This document shows, piece after piece, positions 14,101-23,548 of a stretch of DNA of 64,000 bases. Source of the DNA: Wyeomyia smithii (taxonomy: Eukaryota; Arthropoda; Insecta; Diptera; Culicidae); contig NC_073696.1 in assembly GCF_029784165.1 (NCBI RefSeq), forward strand, positions 248,739,971 through 248,803,970. The letters run 5' to 3'. The notes under the pieces are model-generated. The model had not been told where the DNA came from and made no database searches. It saw only the letters and a program-made list of their open reading frames with translations. A program made the translations under genes and the position numbers. Position 1 is the first letter of the stretch, and every line of letters begins with the position of its first letter.

Positions 14101-14837
14101 GAATGATGGATGCTTCCGACCGATAACAAAACGGTCTTTCCTGGAAGCTCCGTGCTGTAGCTAAAGTTTACGTGCGTTGTATGGCACAATGGCTGTTACA
14201 GCTGTGGCAATGACTGCTTACGTAATTTACTCGAAAGTTGGCCGAACAGACTGCAGCGAGTTTGGGGTAGGTTTTTGTTCGGTGAAAATGGTGCATATTT
14301 TAATCAGGGTTTACGATAACGTTACATTTTCGAATTTTAGGTCAAATTAATTAATTCAGTTGGTTCTGAAGGTAGAATTTTCGAAATTTGTATATAGGCA
14401 GATTGATGATAGTCATGCGCCCCCATTAATTAAAATTAATTAAAGGTCGGAAAAAGCGGTTCAGTTTTTTTTATTATTGAACCTTGCAAGCCTTTTCTAA
14501 TGATACAAATATCGAATTAGGAGTTCAATTATTTCAATTTTGTGTGAGTTCCGAAATTAGTTTATTAGTTGGTTCTGAAGATGGAATTTTTTAAACATTT
14601 CGAAGTGTAGATTGACGATAACCATGCGCCGCCATCAATTAAAATTGATTATTTAAAAGTTGTAAAAATTGGAGTTAAAATGATTTAATTTTGTGCGGTT
14701 ACTAGAAACGCGTTAAAGCAATGATTTGATTAAGTTTCACAACAACAATGACTTGAGGCTAGTGAACTTCACCGTGGTCAAGGTAATGGTCTTCTCTAGA
14801 ACCCATTTTGCACAACTAAACATTCAGAAGCACTCCA
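11126..14837. other. Sequence without a recognised gene, partly less AT-rich
   Basis: From about 12500 to 14100 the base composition is more balanced than in the flanks and a 128-codon plus frame (12857-13243) is open, but no domain, splice pair or compositional signal supports coding. A recurring TGGTTCTGAAGATGGAATTT string pair occurs at 14355 and 14570, followed by related TTGATGATAGTCATGCGCC and TTGACGATAACCATGCGCC blocks: a local duplication of about 200 bp. Confidence 0.5.
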
Positions 14838-15160
14838 ATGGAGAGGCCAGATCGGCCACATGCTGATCGACGATCAAAACTTTTCAGAAGTTTTCAAGGG
14901 CCAATCGTCGATTCTGATCACTATTTCGTGGTTGGCAAGATTCATGCCCGGCTGTACAACGTAATTAAATCGATATCGACGAGGAAGATACGTCCGAACA
15001 TCCACAGGTTGAAGGAAGCCTTTGTCGGTGAATACCAGAGCGGTTTTCGAGCGAGACGACCTTGAGACAGATTCTTGATAAGTCTCGAAAACACAATTTG
15101 CAGATACATTATCTGCTTATAGACTTCAAGGCGGCGTACGATTTAGTTAAACATACCATA
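14838..15160 (+). pseudogene. RTE-type non-LTR reverse transcriptase fragment
   Basis: The frame contains DSDHYFVVGKIHARL, resembling the end of an RTE/BovB endonuclease, and GEYQSGFRARRP, resembling the RT fingers block. After one frameshift near 15062 it continues LRQILDKSRKHNLQIHYLLI and DFKAAYDLVKH, the RT motif A region with its Asp. The linker between endonuclease and RT is much shorter than expected, so a deletion has removed most of it. This is a dead fragment downstream of the tetraspanin gene. Confidence 0.75.
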
Positions 15161-15189
15161 TCATCATTAGACGGCTCCAAACCAAACAA

Positions 15190-16533
15190 TTAAAAAGTAT
15201 CAACCTGTATTGGTATCAGCGTAATGATTTGTACCAGTATTAGTAGATTTTTCGGTTGCAGACCGTCTTATTAGGGATGGTCGAGCTTGAGAAAATCAAC
15301 AATGTTTTATGCGCGCTACAAAACTGATCGTTCGCCCAAAATGGGGGACAGAATAAATAGCTTCCAAAACATTTTCTACTACACAAATCTTTTAATTCAA
15401 TCTTTCACGGCCAGCGTTTATGTGAAATTATGTTGAAATGAACAAATGAACTGACAGGTCAACTTCTGACAGCAAGATGTCCATGTAAAAGAATAGATAA
15501 GTTTTTCTCCATAATTCAGCAGAGTAAATTGATTGAAATTAAAAAACAGAACTACCGAATTATTCCATTGCCTTCAACAAATACTATCACGAAGCCTGGG
15601 TTAACAGGCTGCGTGCTCTTATCAAAGTTAAGCACACTTATTACCTTCGCTGTGCGGCTCTCGTCATTGTAAACAATGGACGCCACCATAAACTTGAAAC
15701 AAATTATTCATTGAACGTTTTCTCCCGCCACTCCATAGAGTTGCAACCCCGAGAGTGGCGAACCGAACATTGTTCGGACAGGTTTCGCCTTGATTAAATT
15801 TGCATTTTATTTGGAACAGCTATTACCAAGCTCCCCAGCAGTAAATGGCAATGGTACGGAAAGAATCCCTTCGTAACTTTGCTCCAGTAAACGAGGGCCA
15901 GACATCGGTGCGAAAGGTCGGATCATCAGCCAGCAGCTGAATGCGCTACGTAGCGGGCAGAAAGCCGAAATACCTTATTGTGCTATTTTTGAATTGCAGA
16001 TTCGGATGGTTTCACCCGGTTTTTTTGGCTGTTTTCTACGAACGACTAGGATTTTTTTTATCAGCACTACATGAGTGGTTTTGTTAAAAATCGAATTATG
16101 AAAAAGGTTATCTTAACTAGAATTACCGAAGGGTGTACTTACGTCGAATGCTCTATGACTAGATTGATTTCGATTTTGTGTGTGTGTTTCGTTTTTGCCC
16201 CCTGTGCATTGGCCTGCACCATGTTGCGAAGGACTTTAAATCCGTTTAACTAAAGCTAGATTTATCAACCTTGTCTCATATTCACTAATTTTGTTGACGC
16301 TTATTACCTATTGGAAGGGGAGAACAAAAGCTGGCTGTTTTTCACCTTCTAACAGACTGACAAAACTTCCACGGAAGTTTTTACATGAACAACTAAGCCT
16401 TGGCTAGAGTTTTCGATAACATAAATCTGTTTGCACGTAACTTAATGAGTTCACAGCTTTGATTTTCTCACAGTTGATTCGGGTTTTCACCTTCCGTTCT
16501 CGCTCGTCACCGCCATCGTTACCGTCGTCGCCT
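15190..16533. other. Likely tetraspanin 3' UTR and downstream sequence
   Basis: If the readthrough stop at 16534 or the UGA at 17101 ends translation, this is 3' UTR and intergenic DNA on the minus strand. No other gene was recognised. The 15560-15770 part is less AT-rich but shows no clear frame. Confidence 0.45.
15806..15811 (-). promoter_or_regulatory. Possible polyadenylation signal for the tetraspanin gene
   Basis: This is the first canonical AATAAA (TTTATT on the plus strand) that I found downstream of the stop at 16534, and it would give a 3' UTR of about 0.7 kb. There is no further support, and other signals farther downstream are possible. Confidence 0.22.
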
Positions 16534-17100
16534 TCAAATATCTTCACAATCACAATCGTTACTGTCGGTGGTTTCGGTTCCCCGATAGAAGCGCACTCCC
16601 TGATCCCGATCGTAGGTAATTCGGGATCGTCGCTTCCGGGAAACACCCTCTTCTAGCTCCATTCCACCGACGTTACTGGCGGTGGTTGCGCCACTACTGC
16701 TGCTACTTCCGGCAGTAGCCGTCGTGCTTGCACAATTTCCACCCCCATCGCCACAACCTCCGGAATAGTCATTTACCCCGCCACTACCGCTACCACTACC
16801 CCCGCTACCGCTGAGAACGCTACTACCGGTGATGCTGTGCAACCTCTGAATCATACTAGTTTTCAGACCCTCCCTACTGCTGGCACTGTCTTGCTTCTCA
16901 AACTGCTGTACATGTTGCTGTTGTAGCTGTAGCTGCTGCTGCTGTTGTTGTTGTTGCTGCTGCTGCTGTTGCTGTTGCTGCTGCTGTTGGCAGCTGTAAC
17001 TCCCCAGGCCGCTGCTCGTGGGGTCTTCGGCGCGGCTTCGCGCTGTTGGCCTCGCTTTCCGCCAGCGATCGCCAAACAGTTGCTCCAGGTAATACCGTAG
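16534..17100 (-). CDS. Putative stop-codon readthrough extension of the tetraspanin tail
   Basis: Directly after UGA, in the same frame as the upstream tetraspanin exon, 188 sense codons run to a stop at 16536-16534. The peptide starts LRYYLEQLFGDRWRKARP, then has a 19-residue Gln run encoded by mixed CAG and CAA codons (16933-16989), then HVQQFEKQDSASSREGLK, a long Gly/Ser/Ala/Thr-rich stretch, a basic cluster RKRRSR (residues 703-708, nuclear-localisation-like) and an acidic end CDCEDI. UGA followed by CUA is a well-known leaky context in viruses and animals, and readthrough of this type is common in Drosophila and Anopheles genes. Seen: frame continuity and context. Inferred: that ribosomes read through. 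Alternatives are 3' UTR, or a different splice form that uses this frame. Confidence 0.6.
   Translation of the reverse strand, partial: LRYYLEQLFGDRWRKARPTARSRAEDPTSSGLGSYSCQQQQQQQQQQQQQQQQQQQLQLQQQHVQQFEKQDSASSREGLKTSMIQRLHSITGSSVLSGSGGSGSGSGGVNDYSGGCGDGGGNCASTTATAGSSSSSGATTASNVGGMELEEGVSRKRRSRITYDRDQGVRFYRGTETTDSNDCDCEDI
17043..17079 (-). promoter_or_regulatory. Candidate RNA stem-loop downstream of the leaky UGA
   Basis: On the transcript strand, CTGTT-T-GGC (17079-17071) can pair with GCC-AACAG (17050-17043) with one bulged T. Inside it, TCGCT (17068-17064) pairs with AGCGA (17056-17052) around a seven-base loop. That gives about 13 base pairs with small internal asymmetries, starting 21 nt after the UGA. 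A 3' stem-loop that stimulates readthrough is known for Drosophila headcase. Stability was judged by eye only. Confidence 0.45.
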
Positions 17101-17134
17101 TCAGATTCTAGTGACCGTTGGTGCGTTTAGAAGC
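17101..17134 (-). CDS. Tetraspanin exon 8 up to the first stop
   Basis: The acceptor is CTCCTCTAACCCGCAG, an excellent pyrimidine tract and AG. Its phase (one base completing AG|G, Arg) exactly fits the donor at 31699. The frame reads R-LLNAPTVTRI and then UGA at 17103-17101. The immediate context is AUC UGA CUA. The same frame stays open for 188 codons after this stop, described separately. A palindromic MITE ends only about 66-80 bp upstream of this acceptor. Confidence 0.75.
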
Positions 17135-17199
17135 CTGCGGGTTAGAGGAGAATTGAATGCTTATTAATGGCGAGGTTTTGATGACATTGATAAATTGCA

Positions 17200-17512
17200 C
17201 ACTGGGAAAAAACGGACCCAAATTCCCACTAAATTAATGCCGCTGAGCTGGCAACCTGAGATATAGCATTTCTTATGTAAAATTGGTCAATAAATCGATT
17301 GGTGATACTTTCATCCTGTGCAGGGCACGGGAAAAGGCCTATATTCCTACAAATATGAAAAAATAGGGTGAAAAGGGGCAAATTAGACCATTTTCCGTGC
17401 CCTGCACGAACTGAAACTATCACCAATCGCTTTGTTGACCAATTTTACATAAGAAATGCTACATTTCAGGTTGCCAGTCTAGTGGCGATTTTTTAGTGGA
17501 AAAACCGGAACC
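17200..17512. mobile_element. Palindromic MITE, family P, copy 1
   Basis: The arms contain GGCAACCTGAGATATAGCAT, ATAAGAAATGC/GCATTTCTTAT and TGCAGGGCACGGGAAAA with its inverse. The same element occurs at 51347-51643. It lies about 66-80 bp upstream of the tetraspanin exon 8 acceptor, in the intron. Confidence 0.85.
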
Positions 17513-18544
17513 CACATTTAAAGCAATCAAACCCTAGTTAACATTAGAAAATCATGATAAATATTTGGCGTCGTTTATTTTTTCAATGTGGCTTAAACTG
17601 TATAGCAGCTCTTGATTTTGCCCAAGTAACACACAAAACATCTTAGAAAATAAGTAACAACGAAAGTAGTCATACAAGTGTACTACAAGCGCAATTAAAA
17701 ACTTGTGTTATTATATTGTGTTTTAAGTTGTTTTTCATCCATAATACAACCGCATTTCGAAAACAAGCTCGTTTTTTCTGGTTTTGGTAATGTTTTTAAT
17801 AACATGAGTTCAAGAATAACAATCACTATCTTTGCTTAAGACATTACACCATCTAATAACAACACGTACCTGTAAAATGCTTTTCCTTAGTACAATAGTC
17901 GCAGCATTTAACACACAACTTAAAATTACTTGATCAAATTAATATTTGAATTATATGAACGATTTCTATATTAAGCGGGTCAAAACGCGCCATCAAAAGA
18001 TAAACAAAACGCTTGCAGTGTAACCAATATCACTTCAGTTTTTTGTTATTGTATATCTAACAACGCTCTCTAGCTTTGTTAGATTTTATATCCAGATGAC
18101 GATGAAACTATGCGAAAACAATTTCAATATTCAAGCGAAAGAAACAACTCTTTTTGAAAGGTTGAATATTATTTTTTGTCATCAATTTATAATCAATTAA
18201 AACTGCCACTGATAAAAGCTATTGTCGATCTAGTTGCACTGCGCAGACACAGCGCATTTACTGGTCAACAGTTGTCATAGCAACAGATTTGCGCATTACC
18301 GCATTAGTACTCGAGATGTATTTTGCCACTTAATTCTATCAAGTTGGCTTGCTTTCATGCAGTTATCGGTACTTGTTCTAGTAGCCTTCATGTTTTGCGC
18401 TTTTCTGGTGATAGAGATGTCATGGAATAGGTAACGTCAACTATTCTATACCAACGTGTGTTACTTGGGTGGATAATCACGTATTATGCAAAATACTGAA
18501 TAATATTCTTTCAGGTTCAACTCAGAGGAAGACTATATAAAAAA

Positions 18545-19208
18545 CAGGTCGAACTCGATTATATATAGTCCCCTATTTTTTACTATATATAATCGAATTT
18601 TATATATGATCGAAGCAGAGAAAAAAAACTATTTATTTTACATAAATGATTTGTTGTTTTCGAGTGAATAAAAAGAATTTTATCATTCATTCCCCTTAAA
18701 GTTAGAAAATATATTTCTTACAAAAAATAAATACATATATATTTTTTAGTTATTTCCGATGTAATTGCAGTCAAATGTAAAGAAAAAATTTAATCAGTGT
18801 ATATTATTGATTTGTCAACTCGTTTTTATTTAATTTCTCAAATTTTGAAAAAAATATTTTTTTTGAAATTTTTGATTTCTTAATTCTTTTTAATTTTTAG
18901 AATTTTTTTTTTGATTTTTTTTGTATTTTTGAAATAATTTTTTTTAGGTAGTTTTATTTTTTTATTATGCATTATAGTTTTTTAAAAAATTTCAAGATTT
19001 TCGATTTTTTCTTATATTTTTATATTTTTTCCCTTTTCCATCAAGCATAAACGTATTTGCTGCATGTTCTCCTACGACCGAGCTCTAGATAAGTCATATT
19101 TGAAATTAAAAAAAAATATTTTTTTTGCTACTCTATATAATCGAATCTAAAATTATACATAATCGAGTCAATATATAATTGAGTCTCTCTATAATCGAGT
19201 CCAACCTG
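18545..19208. mobile_element. MITE with CAGGTYGRACTCGATTATA ends
   Basis: The left end is CAGGTCGAACTCGATTATAT and the right end, inverted, CAGGTTGGACTCGATTATAG, followed by TA. Subterminal TATATAATCGA motifs are repeated on both sides. The middle is T-rich. It looks like a pogo/Tigger-type non-autonomous element in the last tetraspanin intron. Confidence 0.7.
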
Positions 19209-20737
19209 TATTAATGAATCTAGTTTCGCTGAAACGAAGTCTTTCTGAAAATTTTTAGTTGTTAACCATCAGTTACAGGAGCGTTTGGTCCATATTACTT
19301 CTAGACATAGATATTTTTATACTTTCAGAAATGAATTAACAAGTTACAGGATTAAATCAGCGATCCACCGTCTTCTCAGAAACACAAATCCGGGTTAGTT
19401 TTTAGCAAGCATTATATACTGTTGCTCTGCAGATAAAAGTTTTCGTATGTCAGACAATCCACAAATGAAAGTAGTGCGTAAAAAATGTCTAAAGGACCGC
19501 AACTGAGTCAGAACCAAATTTCCTTAATTTTCCTATATTAAAAAATATATTGCAATCCACTTGTGTTAATTGTTTGTGTTGTTAAGCCTTTATCATTTAT
19601 GTGAAGCTAATAATTTCATTATATGTATCATAATACTCTGTAACATCAAATGATGAAATTTAAAGATGTTAACTTATGCGTGTATGCCCGATAAGAAAAG
19701 TATAACTAAAAAAACACAAAATTCTATCAACGCGAGATACAAATAACATAATTGCTACGATTTTGTATTTTCCCATATGATTTTGATAACGAAATTGAAT
19801 CTGAATGAGTCATAATAACAAATCCTGAAATGTAGTTTTTCTGAAACAAATCTGACAAATTTGTCGTTTCTATTAAAACTTGTTGTTTCTAACAATGGTT
19901 GTTATTATACTGTTCTATATACTATCCAATTTTGTGAGTTAGTAACAAAGTTTGATATGTGTTGGATACTAGTATTTCTGTTATTTTAACACCTTACGAG
20001 ATCAATTTGATAACACGGCGTGAAAGATTTTTCCCATAACAAACTAACAGCTTCTGTTACATTTTTGTTTTTTTCTTTTTGATCGGGTGGGTATCCGAAA
20101 TATTTTTCACAATAAAATCAAGAGACTCCTACATTTGGATCTTGAGAATTCAATGAGAAGGTTCCGAAGAAACGATTTATTTCACGGTTCTCTCACCGAA
20201 TTATAGGTTTTTTGAGAATTCCCATATTATTCCAAAATTTTTGATAAAAATCCTGAATGGAGAAGGCAAATTTTTACTGAAAAGTTGACTTTTTTCAAAT
20301 CATAAAACTCTTAGTGATTAACTTTCTGCGAGCATTTGTTTTTGAGTTATATAAATATTATGTTTGAAGATATTTGACAGCGTCTTAAGAAGAAGAAAAG
20401 ATAAAAAAAGGACCAAACTAGGTCTTGAATTGTCAGAAATTCCCCAAAAATGGAAAAGAAATTTCTTAATACAATGGTGCTTACGTCACTTCACGGTGAA
20501 ATGTATTTCACTCTCACGCTCACTTCACATTTTGAGACATATTCCCGATTCCACCTCAAGTGAGGTGAAAAAAATTTACTTCGTGAAGTGAAATTGACAG
20601 TGAAGTGAAATTGAGAATAGGACAAGTGAAACCGCAGCTCAAAAACTTGCAGGTTCCAGAGAATCTATTTTTTCAAAAAAAAAAAAAAAAAAAAAAAGAT
20701 TCGGCTTGTCACAGGCAAATAAATCCCACATATATTA
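19209..20737. other. Intron sequence with a GTGAAGTGAAAT-rich end
   Basis: Mostly AT-rich intron. At 20490-20630 several TTCACTTCAC/GTGAAGTGAA blocks form inverted repeats, and similar blocks occur at 23040-23210 on the other side of the GGGTGGCCAC element. That suggests an older repeat split by that insertion. An A run of about 22 lies at 20677. Confidence 0.45.
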
Positions 20738-21034
20738 GAGGGTGGCCACTCAAAACTCGAAATTAAATTCCCGGTTTTCCCGGTTCGTTCAAATATTTTT
20801 CCCGGTTATTTATACTTCAGAATTCTGCATTTTTTCATACAGTTAAGGATTAAAAAAGCGTGCCGGTCGATTTACATCCCATTATCGATTTACATTCTAA
20901 TATGGTCACTTTTTAAGCGTGTTCAGGCTTATTATAATCCAGAGATATTGTTGCAGAAATTCGAAAAATGTGACGGACGTCATCTTTTCCAAGAACGGAC
21001 CCGAATGACGAATAGTTAAAAGGTCCTTAAAATA

Positions 21035-22080
21035 AATATAATAATAATAATCTTTTCCAAGAGGATAATGTTTGCGGTAAAAAAATGGTACCCAGCCACG
21101 TCAAAAACGGACATCGTGCGGCACTTTGTAGACGCCGGGTATGCCCGTTCGGCATCTACAATATCTTGACACAATTGGACAACGATTAGAGCATCGAAAG
21201 AAAGCCCAGTTCCGGACGACCAACGACCCTGAACGACAAGAAGCTTCAAAGGATGCTGAAGAGGAAGACCGAGAGAAAAGTGGCTAAATCGCTGCGTGCA
21301 CTTGGCCGGGAGGTTGGGGCATGCGGTAAAACAGTGAAAAAGTATCTGGAAAACATGGGCATACATGTCAGGAAGCGGCAGTCCCGTCCACTGGTGCTAG
21401 TCTCGGAGCTTCAGGCAATGACGCAGCGACAGCGGTTTAAGATGGTCAAGTCGATTTCCCCGGCAAATCGCGATGTGGCAGTGGTGATGGACGACGAGAC
21501 CTATCTCACCCTAGATGACAACGATTAGCAGGGCATTTCGTATTTCACCTCCCCTACGAAGAAAGTGAGCACCGAGGTGAAGTATATTTCCCCAAGAAGG
21601 TGCGGTTGTGACTGACAATCAGCGTGGAAGGGATGTCAAAGTTGCTCTTCTTTTGCTCCGGGCTGGCCGTGAACGGGGAAATTTATGTGCTTGCCAGAAG
21701 TTGCGTCGTTCATCAAGAAATACCATAAGGGCGAAAACACGGTGTTCTGGCCAAATTTGGCGTCGGCCCATTACTTGGAGCGATCGTTGGAGGAGATGGA
21801 GCGGCTAAATATTGATGTGGTACCGAAGTCGGCGAATCCGCCCAACGTCCCCCAGCTGCGTCCCATCGAGAATTTCTAGGCAAACTTGAAGCGCAAGATC
21901 TATTCCAACAATTTTGTCGCGAAAACGGAGCAGGAATTAATAAAAAACACAGAAAAAGCTTGAAAACATGCCTGCACGCATGTTTTCGTCCGCCATGGCG
22001 AATGTTCCGGTAACCTGCCTGAAGGCCGCTCGCAAGGGCGTAGAATTTTTAGAACTTATAAACAACGCATAAAATACTCA
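21035..22080 (+). pseudogene. D37E-type mariner transposase remnant, copy 2
   Basis: In order: RMLKRKTERKVAKSLRALGR and EVGACGKTVKKYLENMGIHV (helix-turn-helix DNA-binding part), VVMDDETYLTLDDND (first catalytic Asp), MCLPEVASFIKKYHKGENTV, and SANPPNVPQLRPIENF (catalytic Glu). The residue between FWP and LASAHY is Asn, exactly where the second catalytic Asp should be; 37 residues separate it from the Glu, the spacing of the mosquito ITmD37E family. Stops at 21526-21528 and after IENF (a Trp codon turned to TAG), plus frameshifts, disable it. It lies inside a larger inverted-repeat element. Confidence 0.85.
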
Positions 22081-22339
22081 TTACCGGGGACTCTTAGGCC
22101 AAATTAAGTTTGTAGGAACCGTTTTTACCTCAACCACCTAAGATTCAATATATAAAAGAATTGTGTTACAAGTTTCTTGCAAAACAAAATTTATATTAAT
22201 CAGACCAATCAGATTCTCACAACACTTAAAACACATTACTTCACATTACACTTAAACACATTAGCTGCAAGAGCACGGGCCGTGGCATTCTTCCTTCTGG
22301 CTTCTTCATCTTGATCTGAACTCTCCTCCTTCTTTGTCT

Positions 22340-22660
22340 TCAACAATTCAACATATCGGCATGTGAAATGCGAGCGTAATGGATTAACGACTTGGTGATA
22401 TCAATTTCGTCTTCACCACCGGCATCCTGTACTGCATCGTACACCAACCGCTGGATCAAAATCTCCTTAATAAACACGGTCAAGTTAGGATGTTTCTTGC
22501 CTAAACCAGCTATCAGATCTCTACAGAAAGTATCAAGGCGTTTCTCGCTACGTCGGTAGGAAGTCAGCAATGTATTCGTCGAATGCGTACTCAACAGTTG
22601 TGAGTATTCTTGGCGAAATCTCTCAACTACAGTTCCCGCGAGATTATCTTTGTGAACCAT
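22340..22660 (-). CDS. Unrecognised 106-codon frame inside the GGGTGGCCAC element
   Basis: The peptide starts MVHKDNLAGTVVERF and contains SYRRSEKRLDTFC, KKHPNLTVFIKEIL and GGEDEIDITKS. The composition is normal for a protein, unlike most frames in this AT-rich window. The KHPNLTVFI block faintly recalls the C-terminal part of MULE-type transposases, but this is weak. It is probably a remnant of the element's own protein. I do not assign a function. Confidence 0.3.
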   Translation of the reverse strand: MVHKDNLAGTVVERFRQEYSQLLSTHSTNTLLTSYRRSEKRLDTFCRDLIAGLGKKHPNLTVFIKEILIQRLVYDAVQDAGGEDEIDITKSLIHYARISHADMLNC

Positions 22661-23548
22661 GTGCTCTAGGCAAAATTCGAGCCGTTCAAAACAAAACTGA
22701 TATAAGCACTGTGAGAAATGAGTTGAATATACTGGCAGCCGGGGTGAGATTGTGCCATCCAGCCCGTGACCTGTCAGCCATTTCTTCCGGGTCAGAAGAC
22801 CAGTCTTTCTTGGTCAAGTTTTCGAGAAAACTTATTCAAGAAATTTTAGTGATTGCCATGAGATAGCTGACAATCTCACCCCGGCTTGTGATATTCAGTG
22901 AAATTCCCGGTTTTTTCCCGGTTTTTCCCGGTTCCAAACAATTCCAGGTTTTTCCCGGTTCTCCCGGTTTTCCCGGTTGGGTGGCCACCCTGTAATATTA
23001 TCACTAGTTCACAAATCAATCGATTTTTAAACTTCCCTATCTTCGTGGAATCATTTCACCGTTCAAAGGGTCGTGAAATAATTCCACGCGAAACGTCGCT
23101 TTTTCCGTTTTCACTTCACTCATATGACACTCATAATAACCCAGATTCCACGGCAGATGTTACTTTGCGACGTTTTTCGACGTTCCCAATTATAGCAGGA
23201 TAAAGGTGATAAAATAATTTCAACTTAAATCGCCAAAAAATGTTTTTATAGCCAGAATTAGAAAAAAATTATTGACAATTAGGTATGTTCGAAACCTTAC
23301 AAAAAAAAAAACAATCAAAAAAAATCAATAAAAAATTATAGTCGGAAAGTAAAAAAACGAAAGGATAAAAAATGATTTTAAATTAACTCGATCAGGAAGA
23401 AAGGAACAGAAAGGGTAAAAGCTATAATACTTCTTGTTATTCTAGTTTACACTTTCCTTTTTCTGCCTTGAAACCATAACTAAAAAAATTCAATTGAATA
23501 CATTATTCAAATAGGACAGAAAAGGAATGTGTAAGTTAGAAAAAAAAA

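Larger units (their letters stand above)
20738..22992. mobile_element. Inverted-repeat DNA transposon with GGGTGGCCAC ends
   Basis: The left end reads GAGGGTGGCCACTC and the right end, inverted, CAGGGTGGCCACCC. Both ends carry subterminal CCCGGTTTTCCCGGTT repeats. Flanks ATATATTA and TAATATTA agree at six of eight positions, which suggests a decayed 8-bp target duplication as in hAT elements. The D37E copy lies inside it as a nested insertion. Confidence 0.6.

Noticed and set aside
16863..17082. Ser/Asn-rich frame (NSSSNSNSSS) as the true coding frame after a splice at CTGGAG|CAACTG
   Set aside because: That site has a weak pyrimidine tract compared with the one at 17135. The frame ends soon at 16863, whereas the Gln frame continues for 188 codons. 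It stays possible as a minor splice form.
17101..17103. UGA read as selenocysteine
   Set aside because: There is no Sec-like context, tetraspanins are not selenoproteins, and I saw no SECIS-like element. Readthrough is the simpler idea.
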